Origin: an uncultured Roseicyclus sp.
GTDB taxonomy: Bacteria > Pseudomonadota > Alphaproteobacteria > Rhodobacterales > Rhodobacteraceae
Direction: 5' to 3'
DNA: 64,000 nt
NCBI GenBank assembly: GCA_937139335.1
Contig: CAKZPN010000002.1
Coordinates: 1-64,000 of the forward strand
In this document: piece after piece, positions 1-10,274 of the stretch
Layout: every line of letters begins with the position of its first letter
Numbering within the stretch: the stretch's first letter is position 1
The notes under the pieces: model-generated
Database searches by the model: none
The model's input: only the letters and a program-made list of their open reading frames with translations
What the model was told of the DNA's origin: nothing
Made by a program: the position numbers and the translations under genes

Positions 1-410
1 TCGCCGAAGACCAGCGCCTCGATCTCGGCCTCGGCCTCGTCGCTGAGCTTGAAGCCGTCCGGCCCGAAGAACTTGATGCCGTTGTCCTCGGCCGGGTTGT
101 GGCTGGCCGAGATCATCACGCCGACATCCGCCCGCATCGAGGGCGTGAGAAGGCCCACAGCCGGCGTCGGCACCGGGCCCAGCAGCAGCACGTTCATGCC
201 GGTCGAGGTGAAGCCCGCCGTCAGTGCGTTTTCCAGCATGTAGCCCGACAGCCGCGTGTCCTTGCCGATCACGACCCGGTGCGCCCGGCTGCCGTCGCGG
301 CGAAAATAGCGGCCGGCGGCGGCGCCAAGGCGCAGCGCCATCTCCGCGGTCATCGGATAGGCGTTGGCCCGCCCCCGAACGCCATCGGTGCCGAACAATT
401 TGCGTGTCAT
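1..410 (-). CDS. glmM: Phosphoglucosamine mutase, N-terminal part (runs off window start)
   Basis: Minus-strand translation starting at 410: [16 protein letters not shown]...; contains the phosphohexomutase active-site stretch [11 protein letters not shown]. Confidence 0.93.
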   Translation of the reverse strand, partial: MTRKLFGTDGVRGRANAYPMTAEMALRLGAAAGRYFRRDGSRAHRVVIGKDTRLSGYMLENALTAGFTSTGMNVLLLGPVPTPAVGLLTPSMRADVGVMISASHNPAEDNGIKFFGPDGFKLSDEAEAEIEALVFG

Positions 411-436
411 CTCTGCTCTCTCTTCCGCCTTGCCGG

Positions 437-1453
437 TTACTGCGCAGCCAGCGGCTGCCACAGGGCCAGCGCCTGTTTGTGCAGGCTTATATCATGAACG
501 CGCAGCATCTGTATGCCCTGCGCGACAGCCCATAGGCCGATCGCCGCCGAGCCGGGGCCGCGCCGCGCGGCGTCCCCCTCGCCCGACAGCGCGCCGATCA
601 GCCCCTTGCGCGACACGCCCAGCAGCACACCGCAGCCGAGCCCGTGAAACAGGCTGAGCCGCCGCAGCAGCGCGAGGTTCTGGTCCAGCGTCTTGCCGAA
701 GCCGATGCCGGGGTCGACCATGATCCGCGCGCGGGCCACGCCCGCCGCCTCGGCCTGCGCAATGGCCGTTTCCAGCGCGTCGTAGACGTCGAGAAGCACG
801 TCGGTGTAGGCCCTGGCCGCCAGCCCGGCCATCGTCTCGGGCGTGCCGAGAGAATGCATCAGGATCAGCGGAACCCCCGCCTTTGCCGCCACATGCGCCA
901 GAGCGGGGTCGAAGCGCAGGCCTGAGACATCGTTCACCAGCGTCGCCCCGGCCGCCAGCCCCGCCTCGGCCACAGCCGCCTTGCGGGTGTCGAGGCTGAT
1001 CGGCGCGGCAAAGCCGCCTGCCCGCAGCGCCTCCACCACCGGGACCAGGCGGGCGATCTCCTCCGCCGTGGCGGTCTCCTCCGCGCCGGGACGGGTCGAT
1101 TCGCCCCCGATATCAATCAGATCGGCTCCCTCGACAACCATCTCCCCCGCCCGCGCCAGCGCGGCCTCGATCCCGGCATGGCGTCCACCATCGGAGAAGC
1201 TGTCGGGCGTAACGTTGAGGATGCCCATGAGCCGCGGGACCTCGAGGCTCAAGCCAGCCACCGGCGCGCGCGGCGCCACGAACGGCGCCAGCGCCTCGGG
1301 CGACAGGTCGGCGGCCGCCACGACCTCAGGCGCCGCGCCGCGCGCCAGCCGTTCGAGGTGGGTGAACCGCACCCACCCTCCTGCCAATCGCAAACCCCCG
1401 CCCGCATCCGCGGGATCGGTCAGGGGGATCGGACGCAGGTAGCTTTTTTCCAT
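437..1453 (-). CDS. folP: Dihydropteroate synthase
   Basis: ORF 338 aa with [15 protein letters not shown] and [11 protein letters not shown] motifs; directly upstream of glmM on the same strand. Confidence 0.95.
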   Translation of the reverse strand: MEKSYLRPIPLTDPADAGGGLRLAGGWVRFTHLERLARGAAPEVVAAADLSPEALAPFVAPRAPVAGLSLEVPRLMGILNVTPDSFSDGGRHAGIEAALARAGEMVVEGADLIDIGGESTRPGAEETATAEEIARLVPVVEALRAGGFAAPISLDTRKAAVAEAGLAAGATLVNDVSGLRFDPALAHVAAKAGVPLILMHSLGTPETMAGLAARAYTDVLLDVYDALETAIAQAEAAGVARARIMVDPGIGFGKTLDQNLALLRRLSLFHGLGCGVLLGVSRKGLIGALSGEGDAARRGPGSAAIGLWAVAQGIQMLRVHDISLHKQALALWQPLAAQ

Positions 1454-1562
1454 TCCGCGCGCCTAGCTGGCGGCTGGCCAGTTTGGCAAGCCCCCTCCAA
1501 AGTTGCGCCGCGCCGTCACACGCCAGCTTGACGCAACGTCAATATGCAGACTTGATGGTCGG

Positions 1563-2048
1563 ATGGAAACTGGGGTCCATTTCAGAAGTGCACGGCTCTC
1601 GGGCCGCCCGCCCTATGCGGGCGCGCTGGTGCTTTATGGCGCGCTCTTCGGCCCGGATCGCGGGCCGGCGCGGCTGACCGTCGACATGCAGGATTGGGCC
1701 CGGCACGAGGTTGCGCCCTGGGTTCTGTCGCACGCCGGCCACCCGGTCGGCGTGGCCGGGTTCCGCATCGGGTTCGGCGAAGACGGGCTGGAGCTGAGTT
1801 TCCATTTCCTTCCCGAGGTGTCGGGCCAGGGCCTGGCCAGCGAATTCGTGCAGGCGGCGATGGATCATGCCGTGGCCGTGCTGCGCGAGGACAGTTTCTT
1901 CGCCTTCGTGGAGGCGGATAACGCGCCCTCGATCCGCATCCTCGAAAAGGCCGGCTTCGTGGCGGAGCGTCGGCGCAACGGCGAGATCTTGATGCGGCTC
2001 AACCTGGCGACCCGGCAGGAGGATCGTCCGTCGGACCAAGCCGGGTAA
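1563..2048 (+). CDS. GNAT-family N-acetyltransferase
   Basis: C-terminal GNAT-like pattern (GQGLASEFVQAAMDHAV...VEADNAPSIRILEKAGFVAERR); ORF opens at 1503, METGVHF at 1563 is the likelier start. Confidence 0.8.
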   Translation: METGVHFRSARLSGRPPYAGALVLYGALFGPDRGPARLTVDMQDWARHEVAPWVLSHAGHPVGVAGFRIGFGEDGLELSFHFLPEVSGQGLASEFVQAAMDHAVAVLREDSFFAFVEADNAPSIRILEKAGFVAERRRNGEILMRLNLATRQEDRPSDQAG

Positions 2049-2946
2049 GGCGCAGTCCCTCGGGCACCGCGATGTCGGCCGTGGCGCCGAAGGTCATCAC
2101 GTCCTGCGCCTCGAACCCCTGCGCCATCCACAGCGCCAGCGCCAGCGGGTCGCGCACCGCGGGGCCGGGCCCGTCATGCGCGTCGAGCACCAGTTTCGAC
2201 GGCGCCCAGACGCTGATCTGCCCGTGGCGCATCGCCCAGTCGAGTTCGGTCCGGCTGTCGACCACGACGCAGCGCGGGTCGCGCGCGGCCAGCACCCAGG
2301 CCAGTTGCTCGATCGCCAGCAGGTCGATCCGCCGCTGCGGCATCGCGTGGGCGGCTTGCGGGGCGGGCAGATCGGGCCGCCCGACACACAGGATCAGGGG
2401 CGCGCCGCCTTCCTCCAGCCGGTCCAGAAGCTGCGGCAGGTCTGGGCGCGCGATGGCCTCGGCCGAAAGGTAGACCACGCGGGGATGCGGCGCGTCGGCG
2501 GGCGACAGGCGCACGCGGCCGCGGCTCTCCGGCGCGTTGCGAATGATCTCCACGCCCAGCACGAAGGGCCCACGGTCGAGCTTGCCGATGCGCACGATGC
2601 AGCGCGCCGCCAGCGGATGCGTCAGAATGCGGTCGGCGATGCGCGCGGCCAATGTTTCCAGCAGGTTGACCCGCTCCGCGGCGAGGCTGGCGTCGATCGC
2701 CTCGACGATGGTGTCGTAGCTGAGGATGCGGTCGACATCGTCGATAGCCTGTTCGGCGCGGGTCTCGACCTCCACCACCACGTCGAACTGCACCGTCTGG
2801 GTGACGCCGCGTTCGGACTGGAACGCTCCGATCTCGACCTCGCGGCGATGCTCGGTCATCGCGATGCGGTCGCGCGGCGGGTCGCCGGCCAGCGCCTTCG
2901 CGCGTTCGGAGGGGTGGCGGAACGCCTCGGAGATCTCGTCGCTCAT
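1999..2946 (-). CDS. folB: Dihydroneopterin aldolase with long C-terminal extension
   Basis: MSDEISEAFRHPSERAKAL...DRIAMTEHRREVEIGAFQSERGVTQTVQFDV...YDTIVEAI...NLLETLAARIADRIL (FolB-like) followed by ~185 aa of extra sequence. Confidence 0.85.
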   Translation of the reverse strand: MSDEISEAFRHPSERAKALAGDPPRDRIAMTEHRREVEIGAFQSERGVTQTVQFDVVVEVETRAEQAIDDVDRILSYDTIVEAIDASLAAERVNLLETLAARIADRILTHPLAARCIVRIGKLDRGPFVLGVEIIRNAPESRGRVRLSPADAPHPRVVYLSAEAIARPDLPQLLDRLEEGGAPLILCVGRPDLPAPQAAHAMPQRRIDLLAIEQLAWVLAARDPRCVVVDSRTELDWAMRHGQISVWAPSKLVLDAHDGPGPAVRDPLALALWMAQGFEAQDVMTFGATADIAVPEGLRLTRLGPTDDPPAGSPG

Positions 2947-3017
2947 ACCCTCGCCTAGCATGACGCGGCGCGGCCCACAAAGCCCGCAGGCGGCAGACCG
3001 GCGGCGATCCGCGACCT

Positions 3018-3689
3018 TCAGTTCTGCCGGTAGAAGATATGCGCGCCGTAACGCGCCGTCTGCGGGTAGACACGCGCCCAGGTCGGGCTGACCCAGTCGG
3101 CATGGTAATGCGTGGCGCCGCGGGTCATCGGGCGCGGCGCGCCGTCCATCATGATCCGCGCGATGCTGCCCGCGCGGTGCCAGCCGCGCTGGTCCGTGAC
3201 GACCTCGGGAATGCCGTCGCAGGTGTAGGTGAACTGGCAGGCGTAGCGCCGCCCGGTGCCCTGGTTCACCACGTCGCAGACCGTGTCCGGATAGCGTGGG
3301 CTGTCGACGCGGTTCAGGATCACCTCGGCCACGGCATATTGCCCCTCGACCGTCTCGCCACGAGCCTCGAAATAGATCGCCTCGGCCATGCAGCGCCACT
3401 CAGCGTTGCCCCGCGCGCGCGGCAGCGCGTCGAGCCCCTCACCCGTCATAACACGCCCGACCACGCGCTCGTCGCCGTTCCGGCTGAACGGCGCGCCGAT
3501 CCGGCGCAGGCGATCGCCCGAGAGCGCGGCGAGCGATGTCGCCTCCACGCCCATCAGTGCGCCGAGGCGCGACCCGATCGCCGTGTCCACCGGCGGGTTG
3601 GAGGTGCTGAGCGTGACATCGGCCTGAGCCGACGCCGCAATGGTCAGAGACGCCGCGCAGAGCGCGACGAGCCAAGGACGAGCCGTCAT
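3018..3689 (-). CDS. Secreted SleB-type cell wall hydrolase
   Basis: N-terminal signal peptide; [28 protein letters not shown]...CQFTYTCDG typical of the hydrolase_2 family. Confidence 0.88.
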   Translation of the reverse strand: MTARPWLVALCAASLTIAASAQADVTLSTSNPPVDTAIGSRLGALMGVEATSLAALSGDRLRRIGAPFSRNGDERVVGRVMTGEGLDALPRARGNAEWRCMAEAIYFEARGETVEGQYAVAEVILNRVDSPRYPDTVCDVVNQGTGRRYACQFTYTCDGIPEVVTDQRGWHRAGSIARIMMDGAPRPMTRGATHYHADWVSPTWARVYPQTARYGAHIFYRQN

Positions 3690-3858
3690 CTTTACCCTTT
3701 CCGAGGTCTCACGCCCCGCTTCGGCCTGCTCAACAGGATCCGACGAATCGGGGTTCTAGACCGGTTGGCGCAGAGCACCAAACGCGCCCCTGATCTTGCG
3801 GAAAGGGGATTGCGCGCACCTAGAATTAGTTGCGGGTGTGGTGGTTTCAGACGCGATC

Positions 3859-6402
3859 TTAACCCAAAGGATCAACGTCTGGCTGCAATGCCTTGTCCTG
3901 GATCGACAATTGTGCAGCCGCCAGTTTGGCCACCGGCACCCGGAACGGCGAGCACGAGACGTAATCGAACCCGGCCTTGCGGCTGAAGGCGATCGTCGAG
4001 GGGTGGCCGGCGTGTTCGCCGCAGATCGAGATGATCAGGTCCGGGCGCGCGGCCCGCCCGCGTTCCGCGCCCAGATGCATCAGTTCGCCAACGCCTTCGA
4101 CGTCGAGCTGCTGGAACGGGTCCTCGGGGAACACGCCCTGCTGCACATAGGCCGACATGAACCGCCCCGCATCGTCGCGCGACAAGCCATAGGTCATCTG
4201 CGTCAAGTCATTGGTGCCAAAGGACAGAAACGCCGAATGCTCCGCGATCTCGCCGGCCCGGAGCGCGGCGCGCGGCGTTTCCACCATGACGCCGAGCCGA
4301 TAGGTGAACTCCGTCCCGGTCTTCGAGCGGACCTCGGCCGCGATGGCATCGACGCGGGCCTTCACCAGCTCCACCTCGCGCCGGGCCGAGACCAGCGGGA
4401 TCATGATCTCGGGCACCACCGGCGCGCCCTTCTTCGACGCCTTGATCGTGGCCTCGAAAATCGCGCGCGCCTGCATTTCGTAGATCTCGGGCACCGTAAC
4501 ACCCAGCCTGACGCCCCGCATGCCCAGCATCGGGTTGAATTCCTGCAAGCTCTCGATCCGCGCGGCGACCCTACTGACGGGCAGGTCCAGCGCCTCGGCC
4601 AGCGCACGGATGCCGTCGCGGTCGCCCGGCAGAAATTCGTGCAGCGGCGGGTCGAACAGCCGGATCGTCACCGGCTGGCCCTGCATCATCTGGAACAGCT
4701 CGATGAAATCGGCGCGCTGCATCGGCAACAGCCGCTCCAGCGCCGCCGCGCGGTCGCCGGGGTTTTCGGCAAAGATCATCTCGCGCATCACGGTCAGGCG
4801 CGCGGTGTCGAAGAACATGTGTTCGGTCCGGCAGAGCCCGATGCCGTCGACGCCAAACCGCTGCGCCATCGCGGCGTCCTCGGGCGTGTCGGCATTGGCG
4901 CGGATGCCGATGTCGCGCGCCGCATCGGCCCAGTCCATCAGCGTGGCAAAGGCGCCGCCAAGTGCGGGCTCCACCATCTCGGCCGCCCCCACCAGCACGT
5001 CGCCGGTCGAGCCGTCCACGGTGATCACGTCACCCTCGTGAAAGATCCGCCGCCCCGGCACCGTCAGCGTCTTCTTGCGCCCGTCGAGCTGCAATTGCGT
5101 GGCGCCGCTGACGCAGGGCAGGCCCAGGCCGCGCGCGATCACCGCGGCGTGGCTGGTCATGCCGCCGCGCTCGGTCAGGATCGCCTGCGCCGCGTGCATG
5201 CCGCGGATGTCCTCTGGGCTGGTTTCACGGCGCACGAGGATGCAGGGCTCGCCCTGCGAGGCCATGGACTGCGCGGCGCTGGCGGAGAACACGATCTTGC
5301 CGGTCGCGGCGCCGGGCGCGGCGGAGATGCCGCGGGTCAGCACGTCGCGCGCGGCCAGCGGGCTCACCTGCCGATGCAGAAGCTGGTTCAGCGTGAAGGG
5401 CGGAAACCGCATCAACGCCTCATCGGTGGAGATGATGCCATCCTCGGCCAGCGCCACGGCGATCGCCACCTCGGCCCGGCCCGAGCGCGGGCATTTCACC
5501 GCGTCGAGGATCGAGAGCTGCCCGTTCATCAGCGTGAACTCGATCTGCATTTCCTCGCGCAGACGCTCGCGCATCAGCCGGCCCGCCTGGCGCGGCGTCT
5601 CGACCTGCTCGGGCGCCGAATCTTCCAGCGATTTGCCGCGGTCGTCGTGCACGATGTATTGCGCGTCCGATTCCGACAGCGCCGCGCGACCCTGGCCTTG
5701 CGCCAGCCAGCGGCCGGCGATCCGCGGCTCGCCGGTCTCGGCCGAGACGAACTGCAACACGCCCGAACCTGAAATGCCCTGCCCGATCCCCAGCGCCATT
5801 TCCTGCACCAGAAGGCCGAGGCCCGCGTCGACCGGCGCGCCCTGCGATTGCCGGAGCAGCCGCGCCGTCGTCCCCTCCCAGGCCCGCGCCATGGAGCGCA
5901 GCACCTCGGCCAGTTGTTCGGCGGGGTCTTGCGGGAACGGCTCCTCCATCTCGGATTCGAACTCGGCCTTGGCGAGACGGGGGGTCATCGGCCCCTCGAA
6001 CCCGTCGGCATCCAGCCGCAGCACGTCAACTGCGTAGGCGCGGATGAAGCTGACATAAAGCGCGTCGGCGGCCGATTGCCCGTGCGCCTTGGCAAGCTCC
6101 GCGGCCTTCCGGTCGTTCATGCCGATATTCAGGATCGTCCCCGGCCCGCCCCAATCCGCCGTCAGCGAGGAGGAGCGGACGGACAGAAGCGCACCGTCGC
6201 CGAACACGCCGAGAAGCGCGCGCATGTCGGGCAGTCGCCCGCCCGCGATGGCGCGCACGGTGTCGAAGCGCAGCGCGACGGTGCGCGGCACCGGCAGGTC
6301 CAGCCGCTTGAGCCGCTGGAGGCACTTCGCGCGGTTGCCATGCGTCGAGGTGCGGATCTCGGCGGTCGGGGTGATGGTCGTGAAATCGGGCGTGCTCAGC
6401 AT
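3859..6402 (-). CDS. ppdK: Pyruvate phosphate dikinase-like PEP-utilizing enzyme (divergent N-terminus)
   Basis: Phosphohistidine motif LTERGGMTSHAAVIARGLGLPCVSGA, LCRTEHMFF, SFGTNDLTQMTYG, SICGEHAGHP. Confidence 0.88.
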   Translation of the reverse strand: MLSTPDFTTITPTAEIRTSTHGNRAKCLQRLKRLDLPVPRTVALRFDTVRAIAGGRLPDMRALLGVFGDGALLSVRSSSLTADWGGPGTILNIGMNDRKAAELAKAHGQSAADALYVSFIRAYAVDVLRLDADGFEGPMTPRLAKAEFESEMEEPFPQDPAEQLAEVLRSMARAWEGTTARLLRQSQGAPVDAGLGLLVQEMALGIGQGISGSGVLQFVSAETGEPRIAGRWLAQGQGRAALSESDAQYIVHDDRGKSLEDSAPEQVETPRQAGRLMRERLREEMQIEFTLMNGQLSILDAVKCPRSGRAEVAIAVALAEDGIISTDEALMRFPPFTLNQLLHRQVSPLAARDVLTRGISAAPGAATGKIVFSASAAQSMASQGEPCILVRRETSPEDIRGMHAAQAILTERGGMTSHAAVIARGLGLPCVSGATQLQLDGRKKTLTVPGRRIFHEGDVITVDGSTGDVLVGAAEMVEPALGGAFATLMDWADAARDIGIRANADTPEDAAMAQRFGVDGIGLCRTEHMFFDTARLTVMREMIFAENPGDRAAALERLLPMQRADFIELFQMMQGQPVTIRLFDPPLHEFLPGDRDGIRALAEALDLPVSRVAARIESLQEFNPMLGMRGVRLGVTVPEIYEMQARAIFEATIKASKKGAPVVPEIMIPLVSARREVELVKARVDAIAAEVRSKTGTEFTYRLGVMVETPRAALRAGEIAEHSAFLSFGTNDLTQMTYGLSRDDAGRFMSAYVQQGVFPEDPFQQLDVEGVGELMHLGAERGRAARPDLIISICGEHAGHPSTIAFSRKAGFDYVSCSPFRVPVAKLAAAQLSIQDKALQPDVDPLG

Positions 6403-6500
6403 GTCGGAGCCTTTCGCATCTGCAGCATTAGATACAATTCACGCGCGATGTGTCCAGAGAAACGGCACAACCTGCGCGGAATCGCCCGATTCGGTGGCGC

Positions 6501-8786
6501 CTACCCCTCGATACGCGACAGATCGGCCACGGCGCCGCAGGTCGCCACGATGCGGTGCAGCAAATTCAGCCGGTTGCGGCGGATGATCTGGTTCTCGGAA
6601 TTGACCTGAACCGCCTCGAAGAACGCGTCGATGGGCGCGCGCAGGGCCGCCATCTGCGTCATCGCCCCGGCGAAATCCTCGGACGCCAGCGCGGGCGTGA
6701 TCGCCGCCTCGGCCGTGGCCAGCGCCTCGAACAGCGCGCGTTCCTCGTCGGTCTCGGCGAATTTCACGTCGGCGCCGTAGCGGTATTCGACGCCGTCCTT
6801 CTCCTCGGCCTGGTGCAGGATATTCGCCGCGCGGCGGTAGCCCTGCACGAGATTCTCGCCGTCGGGCGTGGCGAGGAACGCCGCCAGCGCGCGGGCGCGG
6901 GCGACGACGAGGGCGAGATCGTCGGCGGGCGGTTTCGCCAGCGCCGCGTCGATGATGTCGTGGCGGATGCCTTCATCGCGGAGGTGGACCTTGAGGCGGT
7001 CGTGGAAGAAGGCGAGGAGGTCGCCTTTCACGAGTTCAACACTCAGCAATTTTGTTGCCGAACGTCGCACCTCTCGGAACTGGTCAAAAATCCTCGGGTT
7101 CTCGCGCCAATCAAAGGCCGCCTGCAGAACATAGAAGTCAAAATCACCAGATTCTAGAATCTCAGGCTCGAAATGGAACTGCCCCGCCATCCCGCCAGAC
7201 TCATCTCCGCCAGAACTGAGGTCTGCGTAGAACCTGTTGGAAGCAGCCGCGGTTCTGAGGAATACTTGATAGGCGACTGAGATATATGCCTTGAGGTTAA
7301 CCCGAACCCCATTCTCCAGCACCATCCGCACCACGCCTAGCGCCGCCCGCCTGAGCGCATAGGGGTCTTTCGACCCCGTCGGCTTCTCGTCGATCGCCCA
7401 GAACCCGGTCAGCGTGTCGATCTTGTCGGCCAGCGCCACGGCCAGCGACACCGGGGCGGTCGGCACCGCGTCGCCCTGCCCCATCGGCTTCCAGTGGTCG
7501 CGGGCGGCGTCGGCCACTTCGGGCGCTCGCCCGGCGGCGAGCGCGTAGTAGCGGCCCATCACGCCCTGCAGCTCGGGGAATTCGCCCACCATCTCCGACC
7601 GCAAATCGGCCTTGGCGATCCGCGCCGCTTCCTCGGCGAGATCAGCATCCGCCCCCACCATCAGCGCGATCTCGCGGGCGAGCGCCGCGATCCGGTCGAT
7701 CCGTTCGGCCTGGCTCCCAAGTTTCGCGTGGAAGGTCACCGATTTCAGCCCGTCGAGCCAGTCGCCCATGCCGGCCTTGGCGATGCGCAGATCGTTCTCC
7801 CAGAAGAACGCGGCGTCGGACAGCCGGGCGGACAGAACCTTCTGATTTCCCGCCAGGATCGTCGCGCCATCATCCGCCGTCTCGCGGTTGGCGACGGTGA
7901 CGAAGCATTCGATCCGGCCGGTCTTGGGATTGCGGACCGAAAAGAACTTCTGGTGCTCCTTCATGCTGGTCTGCAGCACCTCGGGCGGCAGGTCGAGGAA
8001 CCGCTCCTCGATCCGGCCCATCAGCACCACGGGCCATTCCACCAGCCCCGCGACCTCGGCCAGCAGGCCCGCGTCCTCGACCAGCTCGAGCCCGGCGGCG
8101 AAGGCCATCTGTTCGGCGTCGTGGCGGATGTGCTCGGCCCGTTCGGTGGCCGACAACACCACATGTGCGCGCTTCAGCTTCGCCTCGTAATCCCCGAAAT
8201 TCGCGACGGAAAACCGCCCCGCGGACATGAACCGGTGGCCCTCGGTGGTGTCGCCCGCCGCGATTCCGTCGACGTCGAAACCCACGACCTCGGACCCGGC
8301 TTCCGAGGACAGGAGGCACAGGATCGAATGCAGCGGCCGCACCCAGCGCAAGCTGCCCGCGCCCCAGCGCATCGACTTCGGCCAGGGGAACGTGCGGATC
8401 ACCTGCGGCACGACCTCGGCGATGATCGCGGCGGCGTCGCGGCCCGGCTTCTCGATCACGGCGACATAGACCTCGCCCTTCTTCTCGGCGCGCGTCTGGA
8501 GCTGGTCCTTTGTCAGCCCGACGCCGCGCAGGAAGCCGTCGAGCGCCTGGTCCGGCGCGTCGGTGCGCGGGCCGCGGCGTTCCTCGCGGGTGGTGGGGCT
8601 GCCTGCACTCAGCCCCTCGATCGTCAGCGCAAGTCGGCGTGGCGTCGCGAAGGCACCGGCGCTGGTATAGGTCAGCCCGGCCTCGACCAGGCCGTCCGTC
8701 ACCAGCCGCTTCAGGTCCTCGGCGGCGCGCGCCTGCATCCGGGCGGGAATTTCCTCGGAGAAGAGTTCGAGGAGAAGATCGGGCAT
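6501..8786 (-). CDS. glyS: Glycyl-tRNA synthetase beta subunit
   Basis: MPDLLLELFSEEIPARMQARAAEDLKRL; EHQKFFSVRNP; LADKIDTLTGFWAI; start placed at 8786 within the longer ORF. Confidence 0.94.
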   Translation of the reverse strand: MPDLLLELFSEEIPARMQARAAEDLKRLVTDGLVEAGLTYTSAGAFATPRRLALTIEGLSAGSPTTREERRGPRTDAPDQALDGFLRGVGLTKDQLQTRAEKKGEVYVAVIEKPGRDAAAIIAEVVPQVIRTFPWPKSMRWGAGSLRWVRPLHSILCLLSSEAGSEVVGFDVDGIAAGDTTEGHRFMSAGRFSVANFGDYEAKLKRAHVVLSATERAEHIRHDAEQMAFAAGLELVEDAGLLAEVAGLVEWPVVLMGRIEERFLDLPPEVLQTSMKEHQKFFSVRNPKTGRIECFVTVANRETADDGATILAGNQKVLSARLSDAAFFWENDLRIAKAGMGDWLDGLKSVTFHAKLGSQAERIDRIAALAREIALMVGADADLAEEAARIAKADLRSEMVGEFPELQGVMGRYYALAAGRAPEVADAARDHWKPMGQGDAVPTAPVSLAVALADKIDTLTGFWAIDEKPTGSKDPYALRRAALGVVRMVLENGVRVNLKAYISVAYQVFLRTAAASNRFYADLSSGGDESGGMAGQFHFEPEILESGDFDFYVLQAAFDWRENPRIFDQFREVRRSATKLLSVELVKGDLLAFFHDRLKVHLRDEGIRHDIIDAALAKPPADDLALVVARARALAAFLATPDGENLVQGYRRAANILHQAEEKDGVEYRYGADVKFAETDEERALFEALATAEAAITPALASEDFAGAMTQMAALRAPIDAFFEAVQVNSENQIIRRNRLNLLHRIVATCGAVADLSRIEG

Positions 8787-8827
8787 GAGTTCAGATCCGA
8801 GGCTGTGGCAGGGCTGGGGAGTGTCGG

Positions 8828-9532
8828 CTAGGCGGTTTTCTCGAAAACGACAACCCGGCACCGGTACTCGCGATTGATCTTCCGCGTGTCCACCGGGTCA
8901 AGCAACCGCCCCACTTCGGAAAACCGCTCGGCAAGGAATTGCTCCAACCGCTCGAAGGTGATGCCGAAAGGGTCAAGCTCGTTGGCGGCCGCAGGCATCT
9001 GACCCCGGCCATGATCGAGCAACATCCGTCCGCCGGGCCGCAGGGCGTCGATCCAGGCACCAAATGCCTTTTCCGGCGCGTAGGCGTGATCCCAGGAATT
9101 CGAGTAGACAAAATCGGCTTTACCCGACCACGCCGGGTTGAGATCGTGAAAATCCCACTGGACCGTGTTCGGGTAGTTCGCGGCATTGTCAGAAATCTCG
9201 GTGCCGATTATCTCGGCACCGTCGCCAAGGAAGTTTCGGAACCACGCCTGTTCGGCGCCGCTGCGGGTGCCATGGCACAGGCCGAAGCGCACGGTCTTCA
9301 GGTCAGCCACCAGGTAGTCCGACAGAAGCCGGATGTGGCTTTCCCTGACGAACTGCCGGCGCAGCTTGGCCTTGTTGCCGGCGACCTGAACACTGCGATA
9401 GGTCTCGTAGTCCGGGTACTCGTACAAGGTCATGCCCTCGGTGTCTCGACGCTCGGCGTTGGCGGCGCGCGCGGCGTCGGCGATGGCACGCTTTGCGGGT
9501 CCAAGCGGCGGCGAACTCTTGTCGGACATCAT
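8828..9532 (-). CDS. SAM-dependent methyltransferase-like protein
   Basis: Rossmann-like LCHGTRSGAEQAWFRNFLGDGAEIIGTEIS...DFVYSNSWDHAYAPEKAFGAWIDALRPGGRMLLDHG. Confidence 0.65.
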   Translation of the reverse strand: MMSDKSSPPLGPAKRAIADAARAANAERRDTEGMTLYEYPDYETYRSVQVAGNKAKLRRQFVRESHIRLLSDYLVADLKTVRFGLCHGTRSGAEQAWFRNFLGDGAEIIGTEISDNAANYPNTVQWDFHDLNPAWSGKADFVYSNSWDHAYAPEKAFGAWIDALRPGGRMLLDHGRGQMPAAANELDPFGITFERLEQFLAERFSEVGRLLDPVDTRKINREYRCRVVVFEKTA

Positions 9533-9577
9533 TGCAACCTTTCGTGCTGACTGGCTGGAACACGCGACGGCATGGTT

Positions 9578-10270
9578 TCAGATCCAGTCGAGATTGACGC
9601 GGGTGACAGGGTGTTCCGCCGCGATGGCCTCGCGCAGCGCGGCAAAGCGCGGGCGCAGGTCGCGGAACTTGTTCTCATGGGTTTCGGCAACGGTCAGCCG
9701 CACGACGTCGAAGAGCTTTTCCGCCTGCATGTGCTCCAGCAGGTCCAGCTCCGCCCCCTCGATGTCCATCTTCAGGAACGCAACCTCGCCCGCTTCGGCG
9801 GCAAGGCTATGGATGAACTCGGGCAGCGCGATCATCTCGACCTCGATCGTGGCTTCGTCGCGCTCGTCGATGTTGCGGCCGCCCGCGACGACGGTGGATT
9901 TCACCGAGCCGCCTTTGGGGTTCTCGTCGAAGTTCGCCGCGCGCATCAGCCGGACCGAGCCGGCGGTGACGCCCACGGCGGCGTTGTGCAGGACGACATT
10001 TTCCTTCCCCTCGACGCGCTTCGACAGTTGCCCGAAGGCATAGGGGTCGGGCTCGAAGGCATGGACCGTGGCGCCGGTCTCGGCCAGCGGGCCGGTGACG
10101 GCGCCCACGTTGGCGCCGCAGTCGATCACCACGTCGCCGGGGCGCAGCATCGACAGGATGCCCTGCATCAGCCCGCGCGCGAACTGTGCGCGTTCGTTGC
10201 GCGCGGCCCGGCGCAGGAGCTTGTCATGCGCCTCCTTCAGGGCGTCGTGGTCGGATTGCGCCGCGTCCAT
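9578..10270 (-). CDS. FkbM-family methyltransferase
   Basis: GDVVIDCGANVGAVTGPLAETGATVHAFEPDPYAFGQL...FLKMDIEGAELDLLEHM. Confidence 0.85.
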   Translation of the reverse strand: MDAAQSDHDALKEAHDKLLRRAARNERAQFARGLMQGILSMLRPGDVVIDCGANVGAVTGPLAETGATVHAFEPDPYAFGQLSKRVEGKENVVLHNAAVGVTAGSVRLMRAANFDENPKGGSVKSTVVAGGRNIDERDEATIEVEMIALPEFIHSLAAEAGEVAFLKMDIEGAELDLLEHMQAEKLFDVVRLTVAETHENKFRDLRPRFAALREAIAAEHPVTRVNLDWI

Positions 10271-10274
10271 CGCC

